This document shows, in pieces, positions 1 to 7,044 of a DNA stretch of 31,409 nt. Below the pieces are notes generated by a model. It did not search any database, had not been told where the DNA came from, and was given only the letters and a program-made list of their open reading frames with translations. The position numbers and the translations under genes are program-made. Source of the DNA: Phocaeicola_A sp963652075 (GTDB lineage Bacteria; Bacteroidota; Bacteroidia; Bacteroidales; Bacteroidaceae); the NCBI GenBank assembly GCA_963652075.1, contig CAVJRQ010000041.1:1-31409 (forward strand), read 5' to 3'. Within the stretch, counting starts at the first letter, position 1. Each line of letters opens with the position of its first letter.

Positions 1-227
1 TGAAGCATCTTAGTAAAATAACACTATAAGTGTAAAGTAAATTCAGTCATAGTCACCAAGCGGTTGTACTTGCCAACGTAAGTACTTTCATCGGGCAACG
101 TAAGTACTTGCGTGAGCCATCGTAAGTACTTTCATCAGCCAACGTAAGTACTTGCGTGGACACACGTAAGATCATCTCCGAACGGACGGACTTTGATTCC
201 ATAGACCGTTGATTTTTCAACAACCGG
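1..227. other. Non-coding left edge, downstream of the CNNM gene
   Basis: No gene is supported here. Short frames reading plus are antisense to or beyond the CNNM gene and lack family features. The region holds the 22-bp tandem repeat array (74-183), a small hairpin (GTTGA, TTTT, TCAAC at 208-221) and AT-rich sequence at 1-50. The hairpin has no T-tract on the minus strand, so it is not a convincing terminator for the gene that ends at 228. Confidence 0.7.
74..183. repeat. 22-bp tandem repeat array with AAGTACTT cores
   Basis: Five adjacent units of 22 bp are seen: 74-95, 96-117, 118-139, 140-161 and a degenerate fifth at 162-183. The first four start with CAACG or CATCG and share TAAGTACTT. 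The second half alternates: units 1 and 3 carry TTCATC, units 2 and 4 carry GCGTG, so there is a higher-order 44-bp period. AAGTACTT is a perfect 8-bp palindrome, placed about every two helical turns. The array lies beyond the 3' end of the CNNM gene. Function is unknown; it could be a protein-binding array, or a dispersed intergenic repeat. Confidence 0.85.
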
Positions 228-1562
228 TTAATGGTCGGTCAATGGTAGGTCAACTGAATAATCGCCACAGGGTTTTCGGACTGACCCATTATTGTTCGGT
301 TGCAAACTTACCAGTACCTTGTCTATGCGCGCACCGTCCATGTCGACGATTTCGAGTTCAAAATCCATCCATTTCAGCTTCTCCCCGGTCTTGGGCAGAT
401 GATTCAGTACCTCCAGTATCAGCCCACTGATAGTATTGTAGTCATGGTCCGCATACAAGTCTTCACGGTCGAAATGGGCCAGAAAGTCATAAAACGGGTA
501 CTGACCACTGAAGAGCCATGTTCCATCCGCCCTTTTCACGACATCCTGCTCCTCACCCGCATCCGGTACCTGTCCGACAAGGCCTTCCAGAATATCCATC
601 AGCGTGACCACTCCCTGCACCTCTCCAAACTCGTCCGCAACAATGGCATACTTCATCCGTGTATCCTTAAACTGTTTCAATGTGGCATAAACACTTTGGT
701 TCTCGGGTATAAAATGAGCCTCTTGAACTACATTTCCCAATGAGAAGTCCGGCTGGTCAATGGCAAGGAACAAGTCCTTCAGGCGCACAACACCACAAAT
801 GGCATCGGGCTTTCCGGACGATACGGGATAGATACCAAAGGGATTGTTCTTTACCTTCTCCTTGATTTGGCTGACATTGTCGGTGACGTCAAGCCAAACG
901 AGTTCGCTCCTATGAGTCATTATGGAGTCCACACTGCGGTCGCCAAGGGTAAATACGCGGCCCACGATGTCCTGTTCAACCTCCTGCACTTCACCGCTCC
1001 GGCAACCTTCCTTGACGATTTCCCTTATCTCCTCTTCCGTCACGTTCGACGATTTTTCCCTGTCCAATCCCAGCAACTTGACCGTCAGCCACGTGCTTTT
1101 TGCCAAAAGCCACACAAAAGGCGACGCACATTGCGACAACAGCAACATCGGGCATGCCACCAATTGTGAGACACGTTCCGGGTCACTCAGTCCGATACGC
1201 TTCGGGACAAGTTCCCCCAAGATTAGTGTCAGGTAGGTGACAACAATCACAATGAAAGTCTTGGCTATTGCCGGAGCGTACGGTTTCAAGGCGGGAACGC
1301 CTTCCAAAACGTGCGCCAACCCTCCCGCAAGGGTCTCACCGGAATACAAACCGGTCAGTATCCCTATCAACGTGATGCCTATCTGTATTGTTGCCAGAAA
1401 ACGGTCGGGCTCTTCCGACAGCTTCAAAGCGGCCTTTGCGGCTTTCTTTCCTTTCTTGGCATCGCTTCCAAGTTTCGTCTTCCGCGCTGATACGAGCGCA
1501 ATTTCAGACATTGACAACAGTCCGTTGAGCAGGATGAGTGCAAGTATTATAACTAATTCCAT
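228..1562 (-). CDS. CNNM/CorC (HlyC-type) transporter-associated protein with CBS pair
   Basis: Inner-membrane protein of the DUF21-CBS-CorC_HlyC family, often annotated hemolysin, linked in other bacteria to Mg2+ or other divalent cation export. In the 444 residues there is a DUF21/CNNM membrane domain at about 1-165 (hydrophobic segments near 1-20, 60-80, 98-120 and 133-165, with GELVPKRIGL), a CBS pair at about 205-330 (SIMTHRSELVWLD; IVADEFGEVQGVVTLMDILE) and a CorC_HlyC domain at about 340-420. The start was chosen at MELVIILALILLNG because the frame upstream lacks a membrane signature and overlaps the ABC gene. It follows the ABC ATPase by 14 bp, so it is probably cotranscribed with it. 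The last 20 or so residues lie beyond the conserved domain and are partly encoded by an 11-bp tandem repeat. The ion is not decided by sequence. Confidence 0.9.
   Translation of the reverse strand: MELVIILALILLNGLLSMSEIALVSARKTKLGSDAKKGKKAAKAALKLSEEPDRFLATIQIGITLIGILTGLYSGETLAGGLAHVLEGVPALKPYAPAIAKTFIVIVVTYLTLILGELVPKRIGLSDPERVSQLVACPMLLLSQCASPFVWLLAKSTWLTVKLLGLDREKSSNVTEEEIREIVKEGCRSGEVQEVEQDIVGRVFTLGDRSVDSIMTHRSELVWLDVTDNVSQIKEKVKNNPFGIYPVSSGKPDAICGVVRLKDLFLAIDQPDFSLGNVVQEAHFIPENQSVYATLKQFKDTRMKYAIVADEFGEVQGVVTLMDILEGLVGQVPDAGEEQDVVKRADGTWLFSGQYPFYDFLAHFDREDLYADHDYNTISGLILEVLNHLPKTGEKLKWMDFELEIVDMDGARIDKVLVSLQPNNNGSVRKPCGDYSVDLPLTDH
230..251. repeat. 11-bp tandem duplication at the 3' end of the CNNM gene
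   Basis: Two adjacent 11-bp units, AATGGTCGGTC (230-240) and AATGGTAGGTC (241-251), differ at one base. On the minus strand they encode the last residues DLPLTDH and reach into the stop codon. They look like a replication-slippage product that set the present C-terminus. Confidence 0.6.
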
Positions 1563-1576
1563 GAGGTATTGAAGGA

Positions 1577-2344
1577 TTACTGATGTTGATGAAAGCGGAG
1601 CACACGGTGAGGGAAAGGACCGTGACCAAGGATTTCGATGGGACAACCGAAACGCTTTTCCAACCACTCGGAGGAGATTTCCGTATCGGGATGGTAATCC
1701 AGCGTCTCGTTGACACAGGCTATCGTCTTCACGTTTTGCAACACCGTACCGATGTCGTGGCTGACGAGAATAATGGCACGCTCCCGGTTTATCTCTCCCA
1801 ACAGGTCGTAGAGTTTCGCCTCGAAACGTTTGTCGATGTAGGTATTGGGTTCATCCAGTATCACCACATCGGGTTGGGAGATGATGGCCCTACCCAACAG
1901 GGCGCGTTGCAACTGCCCGCCGCTCAGCTGTCCTATGGTGCGCTGTTCCAGCCCTTCGAGCCCCATCTGCCGGATGATGTCGTTCACCCGTTGCCGCTGC
2001 TCTTTGCTGAAGCGGCGAAAGAGCGACTTCTGTTGGCTGAGTCCCGAGAGGACGACATCGTAGACCGAGATGGGGAACTTCTTGTCTATATTATTGTATT
2101 GGGGCAGATAACCGATTTTTATCTCCTCTACCGGCTTGCCATCGGCATAGAAGCGGAGTGAACCCTTCTTAGGTTTCAGCAGGCGCAGTATCACCTTGAT
2201 AAGCGTCGTCTTGCCCCCACCGTTAGGACCGATGATGCCCAAGAAATCCTTCTCATAGACAGTGAGGTTGACATCACGAAGCACGGTCTTTTCGTCGTAA
2301 GCCACCTCAATGTCCTGCAGTTCGATGACGGGACGGTTATTCAT
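1577..2344 (-). CDS. znuC: Zinc/metal ABC transporter ATP-binding protein
   Basis: Cytoplasmic ATPase subunit of a zinc/manganese-type importer, 255 residues, the usual length. All core motifs are intact: Walker A GPNGGGKTT (39-47), Q-loop Q82, signature LSGGQ (140-144), Walker B VVILDEP (160-166) and H-loop H196. The C-terminus carries a His-rich GHGPFPHRVLRFHQHQ stretch, typical of ZnuC-like ATPases. Its ATG overlaps the end of the binding-protein gene by 8 bp, which suggests translational coupling. The odd point is that no permease (ZnuB) gene lies beside it; the next gene is a CNNM protein. Zinc rather than manganese is inferred from the His-rich partner. Confidence 0.88.
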   Translation of the reverse strand: MNNRPVIELQDIEVAYDEKTVLRDVNLTVYEKDFLGIIGPNGGGKTTLIKVILRLLKPKKGSLRFYADGKPVEEIKIGYLPQYNNIDKKFPISVYDVVLSGLSQQKSLFRRFSKEQRQRVNDIIRQMGLEGLEQRTIGQLSGGQLQRALLGRAIISQPDVVILDEPNTYIDKRFEAKLYDLLGEINRERAIILVSHDIGTVLQNVKTIACVNETLDYHPDTEISSEWLEKRFGCPIEILGHGPFPHRVLRFHQHQ

Positions 2345-3206
2345 GGCACAACGCTTTAGTGGTTTCTATCAGTTCCTTCCGCCACTCATAGTTCAGCGGA
2401 TTGATGAGGACCAGCTTCGCCCCCGTCTCATTGGCTATCAGTTCGGCGTTGCGACTGTCGAACTCCTTCTGCACAAAGACGGTGCGTACCTGTTCCGCCT
2501 GACAACGATTGATCAACTCCTTCAGATGGGCAGCGGAAGGTTCCTTGCCATTCTCCTCCAGACAGATTTGCCGCAACTGATAGTCACGGGCGTAATAGCT
2601 GAGCGCCGGATGATAAATGAGGAACGTACCGTCATGAGGTTGCGTCAGCATCTCCCGGATGGCGTGGTCGGTCTGCTCTATTTCCTGAATCAGCCGCTGC
2701 AGGTTTGCCTCGTAATAGTCCTTGTTCGCGGCATCCAGTTCGCAAAGCGCCTGATAGATGTTCTGCGCAATGACGCGCGCATTGGTGGGCGAGTTCCAGA
2801 TGTGGGGTTCCACACCACCTTGGTGCACATGGTCGCCATGCGTATGCTCCGTTTCACGGATGAGGGAGACCCCCTTGGAGAGGTCGTACACTTTCATCCG
2901 GGGGGCATTCTCCGTGAGCCGTTCCATCCAGGTCTGTTCAAAGCCGATGTAGCCGATGCGCAGGTAGGCTCGGCTCCCGGAGAGGTCGGTGAGCTGGCGT
3001 GGCGTAGGGTCGTAGGTCTCCGGACTGCTGCCACCGGGCACCATGCTGGTCACGGTAAACCTGTCACCGGCAATCTGTTCGGTGAAATAGCGTATGGGCT
3101 CAATGGTCACCATAATGGTGTCGGTTTGCTTGTTCCCGCTGCCCGAACAGGCGTGGAGAACAGGCATCAGTGCCGCAAGGAGCAGCGTTTGGAGGAGTTG
3201 TCTCAT
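2337..3206 (-). CDS. znuA: Zinc-type ABC transporter solute-binding lipoprotein
   Basis: Cluster A-I metal-binding protein that would deliver Zn2+ (or Mn2+) to an ABC permease in the periplasm. It has 289 residues from the start MRQLLQTLLL, which gives a lipoprotein signal ending LMPVLHAC (Cys20); an in-frame ATG at 3218 is an alternative. The residues after Cys20 (SGSGNK) lack the acidic surface-export signal, so it should face the periplasm. A His-rich loop (ETEHTHGDHVHQ, 118-129) and VEPHIWNSP (132-140) are typical. Likely ligands are H135 and H199 (IYHPALSYY), plus E248. The place where most relatives have the first His (PHxYEP) reads SPETYDP here, so Glu63 would take that role. The gene starts 16 bp after the BNR_4 stop and overlaps the ATPase gene. 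Confidence 0.88.
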   Translation of the reverse strand: MRQLLQTLLLAALMPVLHACSGSGNKQTDTIMVTIEPIRYFTEQIAGDRFTVTSMVPGGSSPETYDPTPRQLTDLSGSRAYLRIGYIGFEQTWMERLTENAPRMKVYDLSKGVSLIRETEHTHGDHVHQGGVEPHIWNSPTNARVIAQNIYQALCELDAANKDYYEANLQRLIQEIEQTDHAIREMLTQPHDGTFLIYHPALSYYARDYQLRQICLEENGKEPSAAHLKELINRCQAEQVRTVFVQKEFDSRNAELIANETGAKLVLINPLNYEWRKELIETTKALCHE

Positions 3207-3222
3207 ATCCGGATGCATCTGA

Positions 3223-4524
3223 TTATTTGAGTGATTTCGTGGAAACTTCCAGCACATATACGGGCTGAGGTTCAAAGGCTACCGTCTTCTCGCCGTCGCC
3301 CTGTTTGGTATGTTGCACAAAGAGGTGAAGTTGCTTGCGTTGCTTCCACAGTTCAGTGTCGTGCGACGGTTCCCAAGCGTCCACAGTGAAGTCGGTGAGG
3401 TCAGCCACTTTCCACTCCCCCGTGTCCAAGTCTTGGGTGTAGGCAATGGAGACTTTGCCGCCCCGTTCTTCGTCACGGAAGACGTAATAGGCTTTCTTGC
3501 CGTCCACCACGATACGCGGACGAGCCACGGGAATCATCTTGGTACCAATGCCGCTCAGCGAGAAAGGCGTAGTGCGGTTGGAGACTTGCCGGCTGTTCCA
3601 CCGTTTCCCGTTGAACCAGACAAGGCGATATTGCGGCACCTTACTGTCCGCACTGCGCCAATAGGTGGCAATGTAGGGATTGCCCTCCGCATCGGCACTC
3701 ATACTGGTTTGGTTGATAAGTTCGGAGCCTTGCGGAATGCGGCAAGCGTACCCGGCATTGCCGGAGCGGATGGGCAGGTCGTACTTCCGTCCGTCCGCCG
3801 TGTACCACGTCGCACCGTTGTCCGTAGAACGGGCATAGCAGAGGTCGTGGTTGGTCTCCACTGCGGCGGTCTCGCGCCACACCCACGAAACGTGGATAGA
3901 ACCTTTGGCATCCACATAAATCTGCCAATAGGCATTGCGTTGGTCTTCCCCGTCGATGAGAACGTCCTGCACCCGTGTCCAGGCACGGTTTTTCACGTCG
4001 TAACGGTTCAGCACCAGGTTACCTCGCCCCGACTTCCCGAAACGGTAGGCGAACAGCAAGTCGCCGCCAGCCAGACGATAAAACTCCGGATAGGTGACCC
4101 GCTCCTCGTCCTCGCCAAGCATATTCTCCAGAGGTCCCAGCTCCAGTGAATAGGGAGCGAGACTTTTGCAGTAATTGAGCGGATTGTCGTGGTGGTCGAA
4201 CGACACATGGAGGTATCCGTCGCCATCCACCATCATGCTGATGACGTTGTGCGCGTCTTTCACGTTGCCCTTGTATTGCGAACGTTGCAGCAGCCACTTC
4301 TTTGAACCGAGTTTCCTTTTGCCCAATGTGAGATACCCGTCCGCATCGTAGTAACAAACGTATTGATAGTCCCCGTCCGTCACCAACGAGTTGTTGCGGA
4401 ACACGGTCGTATTCACCGAGTTCTCACTGTATCCGGGGGCTACCTTCACCAACCGGTCTCCCCCTGCGGAGACATTGAGCGCAAGTCCGCACGCCAGCAT
4501 CAGCATAAGAATTATCTTTTTCAT
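3223..4524 (-). CDS. Secreted BNR_4-type beta-propeller protein, probable polysaccharide-active enzyme
   Basis: Exported protein of 433 residues with a Sec signal (MKKIILMLMLACGLALNVSA, cleavage near 20-21, no lipobox). The rest resembles the BNR_4 family, a seven-bladed propeller fold that includes several polysaccharide lyase families (for example ulvan lyases). Family-like features are DAHN (90-93), HVSFDHHDNPLNY (106-118), HVSWVWRET (211-219) with a TNHDLCYARSTDNGATW sialidase-type Asp box (225-240), and DEERGGKVSIAYTQD (351-365). H92, H111 and H112 are candidates for catalysis or metal binding; this is inference. It has its own promoter upstream and reads straight into the zinc-binding protein gene. 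Substrate is unknown; a pectin or other uronic acid polymer fits the adjacent locus. Lyase activity is not proven by sequence. Confidence 0.75.
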   Translation of the reverse strand: MKKIILMLMLACGLALNVSAGGDRLVKVAPGYSENSVNTTVFRNNSLVTDGDYQYVCYYDADGYLTLGKRKLGSKKWLLQRSQYKGNVKDAHNVISMMVDGDGYLHVSFDHHDNPLNYCKSLAPYSLELGPLENMLGEDEERVTYPEFYRLAGGDLLFAYRFGKSGRGNLVLNRYDVKNRAWTRVQDVLIDGEDQRNAYWQIYVDAKGSIHVSWVWRETAAVETNHDLCYARSTDNGATWYTADGRKYDLPIRSGNAGYACRIPQGSELINQTSMSADAEGNPYIATYWRSADSKVPQYRLVWFNGKRWNSRQVSNRTTPFSLSGIGTKMIPVARPRIVVDGKKAYYVFRDEERGGKVSIAYTQDLDTGEWKVADLTDFTVDAWEPSHDTELWKQRKQLHLFVQHTKQGDGEKTVAFEPQPVYVLEVSTKSLK

Positions 4525-4563
4525 AGATGTATTAGCCAGAATGTCGTCAGTCTATTTTTTCTG

Positions 4564-4595
4564 CAAAGATAATGTAAATCAAACTCAATCACAAT
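4564..4595 (-). promoter_or_regulatory. Candidate Bacteroidota promoter for the BNR_4 gene
   Basis: On the minus strand TATCTTTG (4571-4564) fits the -7 consensus TAnnTTTG exactly. An ATTG (4595-4592) sits 20 bp upstream as a weak match to the -33 TTTG. The -7 element lies 39 bp before the ATG at 4524. It begins just after the terminator of the upstream gene, which supports a separate transcript. Confidence 0.55.
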
Positions 4596-4596
4596 C

Positions 4597-4638
4597 AAAG
4601 CCCAAGACTTTCCCGTCACGGGGAGCGTCTTGGGCTTT
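4597..4638 (-). terminator. Hairpin terminator after the six-hairpin glycosidase-like gene
   Basis: AAAGCCCAAGAC (4597-4608) is perfectly complementary to GTCTTGGGCTTT (4627-4638). The loop contains a second short stem (CCCG/CGGG). It begins 24 bp after the stop at 4662. On the minus strand it is followed by a moderately T-rich TTTGATTGTGATTG. It separates this gene from the BNR_4 transcript. Confidence 0.75.
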
Positions 4639-4661
4639 GGTATCTTCGGCCTTTATCCTCG

Positions 4662-6791
4662 TTACGGCATGGGCTTGAGGCCTTCCCAACGGACGTTCCA
4701 TGTGCCGTCTTTCGGGAAACCGGGGTTCTTCTCGGTGCAACCGTCCCAGCCGGCGCACATCATGGCGACGGCGGTGAGCAAGCCTCCATTACCGGGGAGA
4801 TAGATGCGGAGGCGACCATCCTGATAGTTGTGGCCATTGACCAGATAGGTATTGGTACGTTTGTCCATCAGGAGGGCACCGACAGCCTTCTCCGGCTCAC
4901 CCATACGGGCAGCGTTCATGGCAGTCATCGGATAGTCCCATCCCCAGGTCTTGCCCCAGTTCCAGTTGTCCCAAATCCACTCGAGGGTATTCTTCATATA
5001 GTCCTCGCGGATAAGTTTGTTCATCGGGAGGATGCCGACAGAACCCAACACGGCCATGTGGTCGGAGGTGTAACGGATGTCCTTATAGGTGTCCACAGCG
5101 GTCTCGGCAGCCAGATAGAGGTGGTCGTCGTTGTAGGCCAAGGGAGAGAGTTTGTCTATCAGTTCGTCCCACTGCAAGTTGCGCTGCAATCCGCGACGCT
5201 CGCGCCACTCGTTGGCCACTTGCATGGCGAAGTGCCAGTAGGAAAGTTCAAAAGGCGGGTTCACCGTCTCGGAAGCCCTTAGCGTCTCCTGCGCAGGGAT
5301 ACATCCTTTGAGCACATACCGTCCCTCCATGGAGTCGTACGTGGCGAACGAGAACATGAACTTGGCGGTCTCTTCCACCAATTCGCCGTATTTGTCCAGC
5401 ACGGCCTTGTTGTCGGGATTGCTCCGATAGATGAGTTCAGCCAAATAGATAAGGTGGGGTTGTTGCCAGATGAGGAAGCTGCCCACTTTGGAAGGAGCTT
5501 CGGTGCCGCTGGGGTCGGTCATCTTCATCCAACGAACGCCGTCGAATCCTTGACGTTGGGCTATCTGACGGGCTACGGGCTCTACGCTCTTGTACCATCC
5601 GAGGGTGCGGTCGAGCAAATCGGCGTGATTCCACAGGGCGAAGTGTGCCTGATGCCACCAAATCATCTCCAGGTGGAACTTGCCGAACCATGAGTTATAG
5701 GTCAAGCCCGTCTCTTGCGGAGGCACGCTGCCCGCACTCTGGATGGCCAACAGGTATTGGCTCAGCACGACACGACGTTCCAGCTCCTTGGCGCGCGGGT
5801 CTGTACAAGCGGAGAAGTCCACTGCGGCACCTTCGGTCCAATAGTTCTTCCAATGCTCAGCGGAGGCCTTCTCCGTCTCTGCGAACGAGGGGATGGCAGC
5901 CGTCTGGCCGTTGTCGGGGTTCTCCTTCACGAACTGACAAGCGAAAGCGAAGGTATCGTCCGCAGGCGTCAGCGTGAGTTTGTTCTTGCCGACCTGAGCC
6001 AAAGTGGCTGCACCTTGCCAATTGACGCGTACATAATAGGTGGTAGACCCCAAGGTACGTTTTACCAATGCGGAATGTTCGTCTTGCGCCACGATTTCGG
6101 TTTGGTGCTTGTCATCGCTCTTCCAGTCGCAGGCATCGTCGCAATGTCCGCCCGTGGGATAGGGAAAGCGGAAGCAGACGGGCGTATGCGCCGTCGACGT
6201 GACCTCTGCCGCCATCATGTCCAGATCGGGATGGCACACCGTCTTCACGGCATAGCCGTTATCCTTATACTTAAAGGCGCTTTCTATCTCGCCCTTCCAC
6301 ATATCCAATGTCTGACGGATGTCCGACACTTGTCCCGGAGCGGCATCCGGACCGAAGTCGAAGCCGATGATGCCCAAGTGGAGACGGTGGGGGTTCACAC
6401 GATACCAGTTGGCGGCATCCTTCGCACGTCCCGGTTCATTGAACTGGGTAGCGTAGCGTTCGATGTGGCCGCGGCCGAAATCATAATCCTTCAGAGTCTC
6501 TTCGGGCTTGAAGTTGCAGGGATTGTCGAAGCTGTGCCATCCCCACTGGCTCTGGGTGCCCAAGGGAACACCCAGTTTGTAGGAGTCGGGGAAGGTCTGC
6601 AGACCGGTAGCGTCCACCGTATAGGCGAACTCACCGTTACCGACAGACAAGGAGGCCAACGAGTCGATGGCGGACACCTGCGGATTGTTGCGGGTCACCA
6701 AGGCTTCCCTGTCAATGGGAGTTTCTTTGGGTGAACCGCAAGCCGTCAGCAAGCAGACACCTGTCAAAGTCATAATGAAATTCTTCTTCAT
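4662..6791 (-). CDS. Six-hairpin glycosidase-like lipoprotein, family not assigned
   Basis: Lipoprotein of 709 residues, signal MKKNFIMTLTGVCLLTAC (Cys18). CGSPKETP lacks early acidic residues, so a periplasmic location is more likely than surface. The N-terminal part (about 40-300) looks like a beta-sandwich and starts with SLSVGNGEFAYTVDATGLQTF, a motif seen at the start of GH65/GH95-like proteins. The C-terminal part (about 305-700) is helical and rich in Trp, as in an (alpha/alpha)6 barrel: WFGKFHLEMIWWHQAHFALWNH (368-389), GFDGVRWMKMTDPSG (415-429), WNWGKTWGWDYPMTAMNAARMG and LPGNGGLLTAVAMMCAGW near the end. E375 is a candidate catalytic acid by position only. It probably removes a terminal sugar from imported oligosaccharides. 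It is divergent from the AraC gene, which suggests local control. The exact GH family could not be named. Confidence 0.7.
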   Translation of the reverse strand: MKKNFIMTLTGVCLLTACGSPKETPIDREALVTRNNPQVSAIDSLASLSVGNGEFAYTVDATGLQTFPDSYKLGVPLGTQSQWGWHSFDNPCNFKPEETLKDYDFGRGHIERYATQFNEPGRAKDAANWYRVNPHRLHLGIIGFDFGPDAAPGQVSDIRQTLDMWKGEIESAFKYKDNGYAVKTVCHPDLDMMAAEVTSTAHTPVCFRFPYPTGGHCDDACDWKSDDKHQTEIVAQDEHSALVKRTLGSTTYYVRVNWQGAATLAQVGKNKLTLTPADDTFAFACQFVKENPDNGQTAAIPSFAETEKASAEHWKNYWTEGAAVDFSACTDPRAKELERRVVLSQYLLAIQSAGSVPPQETGLTYNSWFGKFHLEMIWWHQAHFALWNHADLLDRTLGWYKSVEPVARQIAQRQGFDGVRWMKMTDPSGTEAPSKVGSFLIWQQPHLIYLAELIYRSNPDNKAVLDKYGELVEETAKFMFSFATYDSMEGRYVLKGCIPAQETLRASETVNPPFELSYWHFAMQVANEWRERRGLQRNLQWDELIDKLSPLAYNDDHLYLAAETAVDTYKDIRYTSDHMAVLGSVGILPMNKLIREDYMKNTLEWIWDNWNWGKTWGWDYPMTAMNAARMGEPEKAVGALLMDKRTNTYLVNGHNYQDGRLRIYLPGNGGLLTAVAMMCAGWDGCTEKNPGFPKDGTWNVRWEGLKPMP

Positions 6792-6954
6792 ACGTTTTCG
6801 ATGGTTTTAGAGTGATGTAATATATGTTCCGAGTTTATTTCTCTTTCCGATAACTATACGAAAAGAGCCGTACTATTTAGGGCACGAAGATACTGTTTTT
6901 TTGTGGAAACGCTCTGCATTGCCGCATTATTCCGCTAATAATCATACGGAATGA

Positions 6955-6987
6955 ACGAAATTCCATGCCTTTGGACGGAATTCCATG
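6955..6987. promoter_or_regulatory. Direct-repeat operator candidate upstream of the AraC-family gene
   Basis: ACGAAATTCCATG (6955-6967) and ACGGAATTCCATG (6975-6987) are 13-bp direct repeats with one mismatch and a 20-bp period. The second overlaps the -33 element of the araC-type promoter. An inverted pair ATTCCG (6929-6934) / CGGAAT (6947-6952) lies just upstream. Direct repeats near two helical turns are the usual site layout for AraC-family proteins, so autoregulation, and control of the divergent gene, is likely. Confidence 0.55.
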
Positions 6988-7016
6988 TGACGGATGAAAA
7001 CATTGCGATACTTTTG
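6986..7016 (+). promoter_or_regulatory. Promoter of the AraC-family regulator gene
   Basis: TGTG (6986-6989, three of four to TTTG), 19-bp spacer, then TACTTTTG (7009-7016), a full match to TAnnTTTG. The ATG follows 28 bp after the -7 element. Spacing and motif fit the Bacteroidota housekeeping sigma consensus. Confidence 0.7.
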
Positions 7017-7044
7017 CTACCGTTAACCAATGAATTGAGAAACT

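Larger units (their letters stand above)
6792..7044. other. Divergent intergenic region between glycosidase-like gene and araC-type gene
   Basis: This 253-bp AT-rich region must hold promoters for both directions. A good plus promoter is present (6986-7016). For minus, a one-mismatch -7 element is seen at 6892-6885 (TATCTTCG) without a clear -33. Repeated ATTCC/GGAAT half-sites lie at 6929-6987 (see separate entry). No small gene is seen. Confidence 0.6.

Noticed and set aside
74..183. CRISPR-like repeat array
   Set aside because: Units are 22 bp and contiguous, without unique spacers, and no cas gene is present.
208..221. Terminator of the CNNM gene
   Set aside because: The stem is only 5 bp and there is no T-tract on the minus strand.
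1563..1667. 35-residue N-terminal extension of the CNNM protein
   Set aside because: It overlaps the ABC gene and has no membrane or family feature; the family begins with the hydrophobic MELVIILALILLNG.
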